A stretch of 64,000 nt of DNA from Leptolyngbya sp. Heron Island J (GTDB lineage Bacteria; Cyanobacteriota; Cyanobacteriia; Phormidesmidales; Phormidesmidaceae): contig NZ_AWNH01000005.1 in assembly GCF_000482245.1 (NCBI RefSeq), positions 26,444 to 90,443 on the forward strand, written 5' to 3'. Below, piece after piece: positions 50,633-60,304 of the stretch (the first letter of the stretch is position 1; the number at the start of each line of letters is the position of its first letter). The position numbers were made by a program, and so were the translations under genes. Below the pieces are notes generated by a model, which did not search any database, was not told where the DNA came from, and saw nothing but the letters and a program-made list of their open reading frames with translations.

Positions 50633-52045
50633 CTAAAGCTGGAGCATCTTCCGAGCCAGTGTGAGGTAGACGAAGACGCCGACGACATCGACGACAGTTG
50701 TGATAAACGGGGCTGACATCAGGGCTGGGTCAAAGCCTAGGCTCTGGAAAAGAATGGGTAGGGCCGCACCTGCACTGGAGGCCAAAATTGAGATTGCGAG
50801 CAGACTGCAGCCTACGGTAAGGGCGACACCGACATCAATGGCAGGGACCACATAGGATACGCCGGTGACCACTAGGCCCAGCATCAAGCCGAGAAAGGCT
50901 CCTGCGATCGCTTCTCGACGAATCACCCGAAAAGCTTCTCGCAGCTTTAGATCATCAGTATTTAAGCCCCGAATCACCACCGTGGACGACTGGGCACCGA
51001 CATTGCCGCCCGTACCGATCAATAGGGGAATAAACGAGGCCAGTACTGCAAATTGCTGGATCAAGTCTTCCTGACTTTTAATCACAGCTGTGGTGAAGGT
51101 ATTGGCGATCAGTAGCACTGACAGCCAGACGACTCGCTTACGGGCAACGGTGAGCAGGTTAGTTTGAAAATAATTATCCCCACCAGACTGAACTCCACCC
51201 AGGGCATAGATATCCTTGGTGGCTTCTTCTTCGAGAATATCGATCACGTCATCCACAGTGATGATGCCCACCAGGCGCTCTTCCGTGTCGACGACAGGCA
51301 CCGCCAAAAAGTCATAACGCTGAATCAAGCGGGCTACTTCTTCTTGGTCATCCCCAGTTTGCACTGAGACAACTTCTCGAGTCATCAGCTCCCCGATGGT
51401 TCGGTCTGGCTGACCAGTGACTAAAATCCGCAGTGATAAGATGCCGGTCAAACGCCGGGCGCTATCAGTCACATACAGGTAGTAGACCGTTTCACTGACG
51501 CTGGCCAGCTTACGGATGTGGTTAAGTGCCTGTTCGACGGTCCAGTTTTCTTTGAGGGCAATGTACTCCGGGGTCATGGCCCGACCGGCTGTGCCTGCTT
51601 CATAGCCTAAAAGCAGGGCGGTGGATTTGCGTTCTTGAGCGCTAAGCTGTTGCAGCAATTGTCGTACTACTTTGGCGGGGAGTTCATCAAATAGGCGAGC
51701 GCGGTCATCGGGCGACATTTTGTCCACAATGTCGATGACATCCTGACGCTTGAAGTCTTCAATCAGAGTTTGTTGGATGCTGGAATCTAGATTTTCGTAG
51801 ACTTCAATGGCTTCAGCTTTAGACAATAGCCGAAAGGCCAGGGCCTGCATGGTGTCGGGTAGCCCCTCAATGGCTTCAGCAATGTCTGCCGGTTGCACGG
51901 GGACAAGCAATGCCTTTGCCCCCTGGTAGTTGTTCTGTTCTAAAAGTACCTGGAGTTGCGATCGCACCAGTTCCCGCAGCTCCTTGCGCGAAAATGATGC
52001 AGTGCTTGTAGCCTGTTCAGTGTCCGTCAAGGAAGGTATGCCCAA
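50633..52045 (-). CDS. mgtE: Magnesium transporter MgtE
   Basis: A 470-residue Mg channel. The N domain (residues ~20-150, superhelical repeats), CBS pair (~150-275) and five-helix pore (~310-470) are in the usual order. The pore motif PLLIGTGGNVGAQSSTVVIRGL and FDPALMSAPFITTVVDVVG match. Mg binding in the cytoplasmic domains closes the channel. It stands alone. The ATG at 52,045 is the only good start; the 185-bp gap to the M3 gene holds a hairpin. Confidence 0.96.
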   Translation of the reverse strand: MGIPSLTDTEQATSTASFSRKELRELVRSQLQVLLEQNNYQGAKALLVPVQPADIAEAIEGLPDTMQALAFRLLSKAEAIEVYENLDSSIQQTLIEDFKRQDVIDIVDKMSPDDRARLFDELPAKVVRQLLQQLSAQERKSTALLLGYEAGTAGRAMTPEYIALKENWTVEQALNHIRKLASVSETVYYLYVTDSARRLTGILSLRILVTGQPDRTIGELMTREVVSVQTGDDQEEVARLIQRYDFLAVPVVDTEERLVGIITVDDVIDILEEEATKDIYALGGVQSGGDNYFQTNLLTVARKRVVWLSVLLIANTFTTAVIKSQEDLIQQFAVLASFIPLLIGTGGNVGAQSSTVVIRGLNTDDLKLREAFRVIRREAIAGAFLGLMLGLVVTGVSYVVPAIDVGVALTVGCSLLAISILASSAGAALPILFQSLGFDPALMSAPFITTVVDVVGVFVYLTLARKMLQL

Positions 52046-52146
52046 TCCAGTTGCCTATAGTCTAGTGGTGGAATGGGCCTAGAACGAAGAAAATCCTGCA
52101 AATTTCTTGGCAAAAAATTTTTAGAAGCAAAATATGGGCAAAAGAT

Positions 52147-52222
52147 TGGTGGTGTTAGGAAGTGGGGAATAGACAACAGAGATTCAGGGAAAGATCCTAT
52201 TCCACCCTCCCTAACACCACTA
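52147..52222 (-). terminator. Long imperfect hairpin after the M3 peptidase gene
   Basis: GTGGTGTTAGG (52,149-52,159) pairs perfectly with CCTAACACCAC (52,210-52,220), and the pairing continues inward with GGGGAAT and ATTCC. It starts 9 bp after the M3 peptidase stop (minus strand) and on that strand is followed by AATCTTTTGCCC, a weak T-run. It may protect or end that transcript. Confidence 0.55.
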
Positions 52223-52230
52223 GCAAACCC

Positions 52231-54330
52231 CTACGCCACCTTTAACCCACGGTGTCTCAGCAGAGCATCGGTGCTAGGCTGACGCCCACGAAACGCCTCA
52301 AACACCTCCATCGGATGACGACTGCCACCCAACGCCAGGACCGTATCGCGAAATCGCTGCCCGGTTTCCTGTACTGCAGGTTCATTTTCAATCCCCACCT
52401 CCTCAAAGGCCGCAAATGCATCAGCACTGAGGACTTCTGCCCAGAAGTAGCTGTAATAGCCTGCTGCATAGCCACCAGCAAAAATATGACCAAAGCTGCA
52501 GAGGAAAGCGTCTTCTGCTAAAGGAGGCAGTACAGTCGTCTTCTGGGCCAGGCGGTCGCGTACATCCCAAATTGTTTCTGTACCATTTGGCTGGTAGCGG
52601 GCATGGAGTTCAATATCCAGCCAGCCAAAATTGACCTGTCGCAAAATGGCATTGCCCGTCATAAAGTTGCGAGCCGCCAGCAGCTTCTGATAGTCCTCTT
52701 CAGGTAACGGCGCTCCCGTTTCATAGTGTCGCGCCATTTTGAATAGGGTGCTGCGGTCGTAGCACCAGTTTTCCATAAACTGACTGGGCAGTTCGACCGC
52801 ATCCCATTCCACATTGTTAATGCCAGCTGCCCCTGGATAATCCACCTGGGTGAGCATGTGCTGTAGTCCGTGACCAAACTCATGGAATAGGGTTTCCACT
52901 TCTCGAAAAGTCATCAGACTGGGGTTTCCATCCACTGGTGGCGACTGGTTGCATACCAGATAAGCCACCGGTAGCCGGGCTGGTTTTTCAAGATTCGTGT
53001 GAGCCCGCACAATGCACTCATCCATCCAGGCTCCACCGCGCTTTTCTGCGGGGCGACTGTAGGGGTCAAGGTAGAAGTAGGCCATCGGATTGCCACTGGC
53101 ATCATTAATGGCAAAGTAACGCACGTCTGAATGCCAGACAGGGGCCTGTCCATCAGCTGCTGTGATGGTAATGCCAAAGAGCCGATGGGCCAGCTCAAAC
53201 AAACCGTTCAGCACCTGAGGCAGCGGAAAATAGGGCCGCAGTTCTTCATCATTCAGGTCAAACTGGGTTTCCCGCATCCGTTCAGCCCAGAAGGGAATGT
53301 CCCACTGTTTGAGGTTATCTGCTGCGGGAGAGTTTTGTGCTTTTGCAAAGGCTTTTAGTTCTGCTAATTCTTTGACTGCCGCATCATAGCTGGCGCTACG
53401 CAACTCCTCCATCAAGGCTTCAACCGCATCGACCGAGGGAGCCATCTTTCTGGCGATGCTAAGGTCAGCATAGGTATCAAAGCCGAGCAAATGGGCCTGC
53501 TGTTTTCTGAGTTCTAAGGTTTTTTCAATCAGCGGTGAATTATTCAGGTCTCCGGAGGAGGCGCGACTGACATAGGCCTGGTAAAGCTTTTCTCGCAGGT
53601 CTCGCCGCTGGCTGTGCTTGAGAAATGGGCCATAGCTAGGAATATCCAGGGTGATGCGCCAAGGACCTAATTCTGCTGTTGCTGTTTCTTCCCCGGCGTC
53701 ACGGGCAGCCTGAGCCGCCAAACTCAGCAAGCTAGGAGGTAATCCTGCGACCTCATCCTGGGTGGTCAGGCTTAAGCTAAAGGCTTTGGTGGCATCCAGT
53801 ACGTGGTTAGAAAACTGGGTAGACAGCTCTGCTAGCTGCTGTTGAATTTGGTTGAACTGTTCCTTAGCTTCACCTTCTAAACCGACACCTGAGAGTTCAG
53901 CGTCACGGATAGCCGCTTCAACAATGCGCTGTTGAGCCGGACTCAAAGTACGATCTTCTGCCAGCTTTTTGAAACCGTTATAAAACGCTTTGCTCTGGCT
54001 TAAACGGGTAGCAAACTGGACCAGTGCAGGTTGGACAGCTTCATAGGCCGACCGTAGCTCGGGGCTATTTTTTACCCCCATGAGATGTCCTAAAACACCC
54101 CAGGTCCAGCCCAAGCGTTCGCTAATTTGGGTGAGGGGTTCTGCCAGAGCTTCCCAGGTGGGAGCCATGGTTTGTTCCAATGATTCTAGGGCTGTAGTCA
54201 GATCGCTAATTAGCTGTTGAATGGCGGATTCTACCTGATCGGGTTGAAACTGATCAAAAGGAGGTAGACCGTGGCCGATAAGAAACGGATTGGTTGTAGC
54301 GGGGGCACTGGTAGTTGCCGTAGAAGTCAT
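52231..54330 (-). CDS. prlC: M3-family metallopeptidase (oligopeptidase A-like)
   Basis: The 699-residue zinc peptidase has LFHEFGHGLQHML (HEFGH) as its active site, followed by the distal Glu in a conserved ELPSQFMENW segment. YFYLDPYSRPAEKRGGAWMDE is typical of oligopeptidase A/PrlC, which degrades signal peptides and small peptides. The frame extends to 54,441, but the added residues have no conservation; ATG 54,330 (MTSTATTSAPA) is preferred. Full family length (~690). Confidence 0.92.
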   Translation of the reverse strand: MTSTATTSAPATTNPFLIGHGLPPFDQFQPDQVESAIQQLISDLTTALESLEQTMAPTWEALAEPLTQISERLGWTWGVLGHLMGVKNSPELRSAYEAVQPALVQFATRLSQSKAFYNGFKKLAEDRTLSPAQQRIVEAAIRDAELSGVGLEGEAKEQFNQIQQQLAELSTQFSNHVLDATKAFSLSLTTQDEVAGLPPSLLSLAAQAARDAGEETATAELGPWRITLDIPSYGPFLKHSQRRDLREKLYQAYVSRASSGDLNNSPLIEKTLELRKQQAHLLGFDTYADLSIARKMAPSVDAVEALMEELRSASYDAAVKELAELKAFAKAQNSPAADNLKQWDIPFWAERMRETQFDLNDEELRPYFPLPQVLNGLFELAHRLFGITITAADGQAPVWHSDVRYFAINDASGNPMAYFYLDPYSRPAEKRGGAWMDECIVRAHTNLEKPARLPVAYLVCNQSPPVDGNPSLMTFREVETLFHEFGHGLQHMLTQVDYPGAAGINNVEWDAVELPSQFMENWCYDRSTLFKMARHYETGAPLPEEDYQKLLAARNFMTGNAILRQVNFGWLDIELHARYQPNGTETIWDVRDRLAQKTTVLPPLAEDAFLCSFGHIFAGGYAAGYYSYFWAEVLSADAFAAFEEVGIENEPAVQETGQRFRDTVLALGGSRHPMEVFEAFRGRQPSTDALLRHRGLKVA

Positions 54331-54513
54331 GGTTTTTTGAATGAGAAATGAGGGTGACAGAATTTTCAGGAAATCTAGCTTCCCGGAATCATTCCGACTT
54401 AGCTCTATGTTACTTGGATTTTTTAGGGATGGGGAAACCACCAGGGGTCTCCCTACAGTGGAATGAGCATGGGGAAACCACCAGGGTGTGCCTGCGCGGT
54501 GTGATGGCGATGG

Positions 54514-55008
54514 CTATCGGGCTTCGAGACTTTCGGGCTCTAGAGCCTGAAGAATTCGAGCAGCTTGGGTGATGATGCTTTCACCGCCGTTGACGACGAC
54601 CAGATATTCTCCAGCTTCGATGCGATCGCGATAGGGCGTTTCATTATCGTTAAACAATAGGGTGGGTCCACCGCCGATAAAAAAGCTGCCCATTAGACCC
54701 GATGCCGCGCCCAGGAAGCCCCCCAGGATTTGGTTGCCCAAAGTGCCCGTCCACTGAAACGTATTGAGGCCGGTGATGGTGTCAAATACAAAGCCGCCCC
54801 CAAAGCCAAAAGGGACCAGCCAGGTGGCCATCCGCCTCACCTGAGTCCAGGCGGCTTCTTTGGGGTTTTGCAGGCCAAACTCATCGGTGGTCTGATACCC
54901 ATTACCGAGAATGGTGACATCGTCCATGGAAAAATTGCTGGACTCTAGCCTGGCATAGGCTTCTTCGGCGTTGGTGCGATCGCAAAAAGCAGCGACAAGG
55001 TATCTCAT
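54514..55008 (-). CDS. Hypothetical protein with Gly-rich hydrophobic centre
   Basis: The 164-residue protein begins MRYLVAAFCDRTNAEEAYARLE, a ferredoxin-like fold like those of general-stress GsiB/YflT-type domains. The middle (GFGGGFVFDTITG, GGFLGAASGLMGSFFIGGG) is a glycine-zipper-like hydrophobic hairpin that may insert in a membrane. The C-terminus returns to the alpha/beta pattern (GEYLVVVNGGES). The frame is open to 55,044; ATG 55,008 starts the domain. No named family is certain. Confidence 0.65.
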   Translation of the reverse strand: MRYLVAAFCDRTNAEEAYARLESSNFSMDDVTILGNGYQTTDEFGLQNPKEAAWTQVRRMATWLVPFGFGGGFVFDTITGLNTFQWTGTLGNQILGGFLGAASGLMGSFFIGGGPTLLFNDNETPYRDRIEAGEYLVVVNGGESIITQAARILQALEPESLEAR

Positions 55009-55311
55009 GGGTATAGAACTAATAACGGTTCCAAAGTAGGGCAAATCCCGATAGGTTCTATTATTCCTTGTTGGCCACCTTTTGGCTGTGGTGATTACCG
55101 GTCTATCTGAGCAACCTGTGGAATGATGTGTTGTGGGGAGAGAATGGGCCGATCGGTTTTTTGAGATGGCGAGATTTAGACGAGACCATCAACAATCATT
55201 CTCAGAGTTGATGGCTCAAATGTTGTTATCAAGCTGGGTTGTTGTCAAGCTGGCGATCACTGGAGCAAGATGCAGCCGCTAAAATGTGGCCAAGCGGTAT
55301 AATTCTCACCC

Positions 55312-55650
55312 ATGAAAATCTTGTTTAAACCCGTTCTCTGGTTTTGTGTAGCCACCCTATTGCTAGTGGGACTTTGGTTAAGACCCGTAAAAGCATCGCC
55401 TGCCCTGTTAGATCCTCGGCTGAATCGGTTAGAGTCACAGGTGAGATCGCTCCAGTCCCAGGTCAACCGTCTGCAGTCCCAAATACCTAGAGCCGGGGGG
55501 CGTCAGCCTGTTACAGACAACACACCACCTGCTCCTGATGAACCATCGTTGGATCAACAGTTTGATACCCTGGCAATTTTGATCATCGAATTGCAAGAGC
55601 GAGTCTCAACTCTGGAGGCAAGACTCGACGAAATAACAACTGATTCCTAA
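55312..55650 (+). CDS. Secreted coiled-coil protein
   Basis: The 112-residue protein has a signal peptide (MKILFKPVLWFCVATLLLVGL, cleavage plausible after VKA) and two short coiled coils with heptads (LNRLESQVRSLQSQVNRLQ and LIIELQERVSTLEARLDEI), separated by a Pro-rich linker. It resembles small periplasmic trimer- or dimer-forming proteins. No function is known. Confidence 0.65.
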   Translation: MKILFKPVLWFCVATLLLVGLWLRPVKASPALLDPRLNRLESQVRSLQSQVNRLQSQIPRAGGRQPVTDNTPPAPDEPSLDQQFDTLAILIIELQERVSTLEARLDEITTDS

Positions 55651-56367
55651 TTCTTTAGGCGAAGTTAGCAACATCGTTTAAGTTGTTGCCAGTTTTTATT
55701 GGTGTTGCCATTGCTGAGATTGGTGTTATCATACGCAGCCCTAGGACGACCGGTTTATTTTTTTAAGATTGGCCAACATATCAGAGGATAAGCGCTGGCG
55801 ACTAAGGTGATTCAGGCATCCACGGTGAATAGTTGCTGGATTGCGATCGCAGCCCAAATTCTGTTCGCCATCGTGTACAGATACGATAGCCATTACAGTA
55901 CTCAGTGCATAATGCAACCTGGCCATAGAGATTAGTTAGAAAATTTATCAACTCCCGGATGACATCCAACATTGTTTGAAGTCTTAGTGAAGTCATCCTT
56001 CAACTCCGGATAGAACCCAACAGATCGAGCATGTTGGATTGGTAGATGCACCCTGATTCCGAGCCCTGGAGATGCATCTTTGGGGCTCTTTCTTCTCTTC
56101 TCGGGGAATAGTGTTGAGATTTACAGGTCATAGGAGATCAATATTCGTAAGATAGACATCGCCTACGATCCGGGCTGAATCAGAATTGTTCCCCAAAACT
56201 ATGACTAAAACCTTTAGAAAAATTAGAGATATTAGCAGATCTGAGCATAGGCATTGTTTTCCCTCGACAATCAGACAGAATTGTTCCTAAAAAATGGCAA
56301 AACTTGCCTAATCCTGGAGGTTACTAACAAATTCTTGTTTACACAAAGTGACCTTTGAACGGCTTTC
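55651..56367. other. Intergenic region holding a structured RNA candidate
   Basis: About 715 bases between a plus-strand gene and mutY contain no supported ORF. A HIP1 site lies at 55,843. The stretch 55,957-56,092 is strongly structured (next entry). From 56,093 to 56,367 nothing is recognisable. Confidence 0.5.
55957..56092 (+). ncRNA. Structured RNA candidate with competing stems and terminator
   Basis: Three elements line up on the plus strand. GGATGAC (55,957-55,963) pairs with GTCATCC (55,992-55,998). CCAACA (56,017-56,022) pairs with TGTTGG (56,032-56,037), but ATGTTGGAT (56,031-56,039) can instead pair perfectly with ATCCAACAT (55,964-55,972), so the two states exclude each other. 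GAGCCC (56,061-56,066) pairs with GGGCTC (56,083-56,088), followed by TTTCTTCTCTT, a terminator-like tail; its loop carries the palindrome GATGCATC. No plus-strand gene lies downstream until typA. It may be an sRNA; the fold is drawn by eye. Confidence 0.45.
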
Positions 56368-57564
56368 CTAGCTATTCTGCATAGCCTGTTCCTTAATTGC
56401 ATCAATGATTTGACCGTTTGCTTTAGGAAATGGATAGCTCTCAATCTCGTCCAGGGTGACCCACTTAATTTCGTCACATTCAATAGGTTTAGGCTCGCCA
56501 CTGAGGTGGGTGCAGTTAAACACATTTAGAGTCACCTTGAAGTGGCTATAGGCATGATTTACCGTAATTAGCCGATCATTCACCTGGATTTCGATATCCA
56601 GTTCTTCTTTAATTTCTCGCTTAACACAGTCTTCAACGGCTTCATTGGGTTCAATTTTGCCGCCAGGAAATTCCCATAAACCGCCAAGCAAACCTTCTTG
56701 CTTACGACGATCGATCAAGATACGGCCATCGTTGTCATAGATGACGGCAACGCCAATTTGCTTGTGGGGTAATGGAGCGCGAGATTCGGTCATGGGTAAT
56801 TCAGACTGTAGGTTTTGATGGTAGGCGGCGCAGTGGGGTTGCCAGGGACACAGCAGACACGATGGTTGATGGCGGGTGCATAGAGTAGCGCCCAGATCCA
56901 TGATGGCCTGGTTAAAGTCACGGGGTTGCTGTGGGTCCAAAATCTGTTCGGACAGCTGCCACAGCCTATTGATGGCTTTAGCGGGCGGTTGGGGCAGAGC
57001 CACCAGACGGGCCAATACCCGTTTCACATTACCATCCAGAATTGCGACGGGGAGATCGTAAGCGGCACTTAGGATACCACCTGCCGTGGTGCGACCAATG
57101 CCGGGAAGTGCGATCGCGTCTTCAAATTCCCTTGGAAAGACACCATTATGCTGTTCCACGATCAGCTGGGCGGCTTTATGCAAGTTGCGAGCCCGTGCAT
57201 AGTAGCCCAGCCCTTCCCAAGCTTTCAGCACAGTTTGCTGTTCGGCCTGGGCTAACTCGGTCACCGTTGGAAACATAGCCAGCCAGCGTTGGTAATAGGG
57301 CCGCACTGTCTTTACCTGGGTCTGCTGCAGCATGATTTCCGAAATCCAGATAGCGTAGGGATCTCGACTACGCCGCCAGGGCAAGTCCCGCCCCTGCTCG
57401 CCATACCAACTCAGCAAAGCCTGACGCAGGGCTGGGGCTGATTTCTCCAGATTTAAAGTCCCATTAAAGCCTGAAGCAGAGGTCTTGGGTAAAGACTTCT
57501 GCTTCGAGGCATATCTGCCTGTGGCGCTATCACGCACCCTATGTTTTTGCTTAGCTTTACCCAC
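56368..57564 (-). CDS. mutY: A/G-specific adenine glycosylase MutY fused to an active-looking Nudix domain
   Basis: Residues ~40-270 are MutY: catalytic Glu in ISEIMLQQTQVKTV, helix-hairpin-helix LPGIGRTTAGG, catalytic Asp in AILDGNVKRV, and a [4Fe-4S] loop C-x6-C-x2-C-x5-C (CTRHQPSCLLCPWQPHC). Residues ~270-398 are a Nudix domain with an intact box, GGKIEPNEAVEDCVKREIKEEL. Usual MutY C-domains are Nudix-like but lack the catalytic box. The protein may both remove A opposite 8-oxo-G and hydrolyse 8-oxo-dGTP, linking two antioxidant steps. The N-terminal ~45 residues are basic. Confidence 0.92.
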   Translation of the reverse strand: MGKAKQKHRVRDSATGRYASKQKSLPKTSASGFNGTLNLEKSAPALRQALLSWYGEQGRDLPWRRSRDPYAIWISEIMLQQTQVKTVRPYYQRWLAMFPTVTELAQAEQQTVLKAWEGLGYYARARNLHKAAQLIVEQHNGVFPREFEDAIALPGIGRTTAGGILSAAYDLPVAILDGNVKRVLARLVALPQPPAKAINRLWQLSEQILDPQQPRDFNQAIMDLGATLCTRHQPSCLLCPWQPHCAAYHQNLQSELPMTESRAPLPHKQIGVAVIYDNDGRILIDRRKQEGLLGGLWEFPGGKIEPNEAVEDCVKREIKEELDIEIQVNDRLITVNHAYSHFKVTLNVFNCTHLSGEPKPIECDEIKWVTLDEIESYPFPKANGQIIDAIKEQAMQNS

Positions 57565-57620
57565 TGCTGTGTTTGCTCATGCCATGGGTAAGCATTCTAC
57601 AGCGAGCAGTTTAGAATGAA

Positions 57621-57968
57621 TCACTCATTCAGATCAGTGCCTATGCTATCCATAATCGATGTTTCCATGGCTAGGCGCTGTTCAGCCCCCTTGAGAAAAT
57701 ATCCGCCCATCATGGCCGAAGCCAGCAAGCGACCCAGATTCTCACGGCTAGTAGTGACAGAAACATTAAAACCTTCAGATGGTAGTCCACCCAGCAACGC
57801 AATAATGTTGTGCTCCATTGCCTGCATGACATCGGTAGATACAGGACGTGAAAGCTGAGCAATCGTTTCAGGCTCCATAGATTGCACGTACTGCATTAAA
57901 GAATTGTCTTGTAAAGCAGCTCCGCTCATAAATCCAGCATTGGTGTTGTCGTTTGACTGATTAGTCAT
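57621..57968 (-). CDS. DUF760-domain protein
   Basis: The 115-residue protein matches DUF760: YVQSMEPETIAQLSRP, VMQAMEHNIIALLGGLPSEGFNV, then RENLGRLLASAMMGGYFLKGAEQRL. The family is found in cyanobacteria and plant plastids; some plant members have been linked to regulation in chloroplasts. Function here is unknown. The gene lies between mutY and typA, transcribed away from typA. Confidence 0.87.
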   Translation of the reverse strand: MTNQSNDNTNAGFMSGAALQDNSLMQYVQSMEPETIAQLSRPVSTDVMQAMEHNIIALLGGLPSEGFNVSVTTSRENLGRLLASAMMGGYFLKGAEQRLAMETSIMDSIGTDLNE

Positions 57969-58267
57969 AATTCCCTCACTCGAAACGTGGCTAGTAGCGG
58001 CTGGCGAGCTGTTTGCCGCTGTAGTGCCACTTTAACAAAGCCATTTGTTTGGCCGTAGTGGGCAGAACCGAACTGAGAGGTGGGGATTATCAGATCTAGG
58101 GCTAGATTGTGGGCAATGACTAGCAATATTCATTACCGGGAGAGTTAGTAATTTCCTGAGCTTGAAGACTTGGGAATGGAAAACTTGCCAAAGACTAGGG
58201 CCTGTTCTATCAGGTCTACCTCCAGTTGTCTGCTGCCTGAACAATCAGGAATCCCTGACCCCTTTAG

Positions 58268-58295
58268 CTGACATCGCTGCTATCTAAGCTACAAT
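58268..58295 (+). promoter_or_regulatory. Promoter of typA
   Basis: CTGACA (58,268-58,273) and TACAAT (58,290-58,295) are each five of six matches to -35 and -10 consensus, with a 16-bp spacer. The start would be near 58,302, giving a ~47-nt leader to ATG 58,349. This supports the shorter TypA start, because the upstream in-frame start at 58,295 would overlap the -10 box. Confidence 0.6.
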
Positions 58296-58348
58296 TGTTA
58301 AGGTTTTTTACGAAACATCACACCGCTAGTTCTGGAAGTTCCAACCTA

Positions 58349-60145
58349 ATGAGCCTTCCCATCCGCAACGTTGCAATCATCGCCCACGTAGACCACGGCA
58401 AAACAACCCTGGTCGATTCTCTACTTCAACAGTCCGGTATTTTCCGGGAAGGCGAAGATGTCCCCACATGTGTCATGGATTCCAATGACTTGGAGCGTGA
58501 ACGTGGTATCACCATTCTTTCTAAGAACACAGCAGTTCACTACAAAGACACGCTGATCAATATTATTGATACCCCTGGTCACGCTGACTTTGGTGGCGAG
58601 GTTGAGCGCGTACTCGGGATGGTAGATGGTTGCATCCTGATTGTGGATGCGAACGAAGGGCCGATGCCTCAAACCCGCTTTGTACTCAAAAAAGCTCTAG
58701 AGAAAGGTTTACGTCCCATTGTGGTCGTGAATAAGATTGACCGCCCACGGGCAGAGCCCATGGGTGCTGTGGATAAGGTGCTGGATCTGTTTATCGAGCT
58801 GGGTGCTGATGACGATCAGTGTGATTTCCCCTATCTGTTTGCTTCTGGTTTGGCTGGCTATGCCAAAAATGAGCTAGAAGACGAAGATAAGGATATGCAG
58901 CCTCTATTTGAGGGGATTTTGCATCATGTTCCACCACCAGTTGGTGATTCTGACAAGCCTTTGCAGCTGCAGGTAACTACACTGGCTTACTCCGAATATT
59001 TAGGGCGTATTGTTATCGGTAAGGTTCACAACGGCACGATCCATGCTGGTGAGCAGATTGCGCTAGTCAAAGAAGACGGCAAGATTGTTAAGTCTAAAAT
59101 TTCGAAGCTGATGGGTTTTGAAGGCCTACAGCGGACTGACATTGAAGAAGCTACTGCTGGCAACATCGTTGCAGTCGCCGGTTTTGCCGATGCCAACATT
59201 GGTGAAACCCTCACATCTCCTGACAATCCCCAAGCCTTGCCGCTGATTAAGGTGGATGAGCCCACGCTGCAGATGACCTTTGCCGTGAATGACTCTCCCT
59301 TTGCAGGTAAAGAAGGTAAGTTTGTTACCTCTCGTCAGATTCGCGATCGCTTAATGCGCGAGCTGGAAACTAACGTTGCCCTGCGTGTAGAAGAAACCGA
59401 TTCCCCCGACCGCTTTGGCGTATCCGGTCGTGGTGAGCTTCACCTCGGTATTTTGATTGAAACCATGCGTCGTGAGGGCTACGAGTTCCAGGTGTCTCAG
59501 CCGCAGGTGATTTTCCGGGAAGTCAATGGCCAGCCCTGTGAGCCCTATGAGCAGCTGGTAATGGATGTGCCTGAAGATGCTGTGGGTGGCTGTATGGAGC
59601 GTCTGGGTCAACGTCGCGGTGAAATGCAGGACATGATGGTGGATGGCAATGGCCGCGCCCAGCTTGAGTTTGTGGTACCTGCCCGTGGTCTGATTGGCTT
59701 CCGGGGTGAGTTTATGCGCCAGACTCGGGGTGAGGGCATCATGAACCATAGTTTCTTGGATTATCGTCCCATGTCTGGTGATGTGGGTGCTCGCCGCAAC
59801 GGTGTGCTGATTGCCTTTGAGGAAGGTGTGGCCACGTTCTACGCTCTAAAGAATGCTGAGGATCGAGGTATCTTCTTTATTGAGCCTGGTACGAAGGTAT
59901 ATAAGGGCATGATTGTTGGCGAGAATAACCGTCCTCAAGATCTGGAGCTGAATATCTGTAAAGCTAAGCAGCTAACCAACCACCGGGCAGCTAGTGGAGA
60001 TGAGCTAGTGCAGCTGCAGTCCCCCCAGGAGATGGGACTAGAGCGGGCTCTAGAGTACATCGCCTCGGATGAAATGGTGGAGGTAACACCTGAGTCGATT
60101 CGTCTGCGCAAGATGCCGAAGAAGAAGCTGGCGAAGAAGCGTTAA
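58349..60145 (+). CDS. typA: Translational GTPase TypA/BipA
   Basis: The 598-residue ribosome-binding GTPase. G motifs: [33 protein letters not shown] and NKIDRPRA. Domains II-V follow, with [20 protein letters not shown] and the C-terminal [11 protein letters not shown]. It helps ribosome assembly and stress adaptation. The frame extends 18 codons upstream to 58,295, but ATG 58,349 ([19 protein letters not shown]) matches the family and lies behind a good promoter. An intrinsic terminator ends it. Confidence 0.97.
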   Translation: MSLPIRNVAIIAHVDHGKTTLVDSLLQQSGIFREGEDVPTCVMDSNDLERERGITILSKNTAVHYKDTLINIIDTPGHADFGGEVERVLGMVDGCILIVDANEGPMPQTRFVLKKALEKGLRPIVVVNKIDRPRAEPMGAVDKVLDLFIELGADDDQCDFPYLFASGLAGYAKNELEDEDKDMQPLFEGILHHVPPPVGDSDKPLQLQVTTLAYSEYLGRIVIGKVHNGTIHAGEQIALVKEDGKIVKSKISKLMGFEGLQRTDIEEATAGNIVAVAGFADANIGETLTSPDNPQALPLIKVDEPTLQMTFAVNDSPFAGKEGKFVTSRQIRDRLMRELETNVALRVEETDSPDRFGVSGRGELHLGILIETMRREGYEFQVSQPQVIFREVNGQPCEPYEQLVMDVPEDAVGGCMERLGQRRGEMQDMMVDGNGRAQLEFVVPARGLIGFRGEFMRQTRGEGIMNHSFLDYRPMSGDVGARRNGVLIAFEEGVATFYALKNAEDRGIFFIEPGTKVYKGMIVGENNRPQDLELNICKAKQLTNHRAASGDELVQLQSPQEMGLERALEYIASDEMVEVTPESIRLRKMPKKKLAKKR

Positions 60146-60171
60146 GGGTTAGCTGATTCGTGTTTTATAAG

Positions 60172-60210
60172 GGGTCCTGATGATTGTGTGCTATCAGGAC
60201 CCTTTTGTTT
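60172..60210 (+). terminator. Intrinsic terminator of typA
   Basis: GGGTCCTGAT (60,172-60,181) and ATCAGGACCC (60,193-60,202) form a perfect 10-bp stem with an 11-nt loop, followed by TTTTGTTTT. It lies 26 bp after the typA stop. Confidence 0.9.
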
Positions 60211-60304
60211 TGGAGGTAGAGATGGCTGGTGGGACCTAAAATGGGTGTTGGGTTGCAGAGCTTATGGGAGTAAGTTTGAAGGTATGGGTTTGGGTGAACC
60301 CAAT

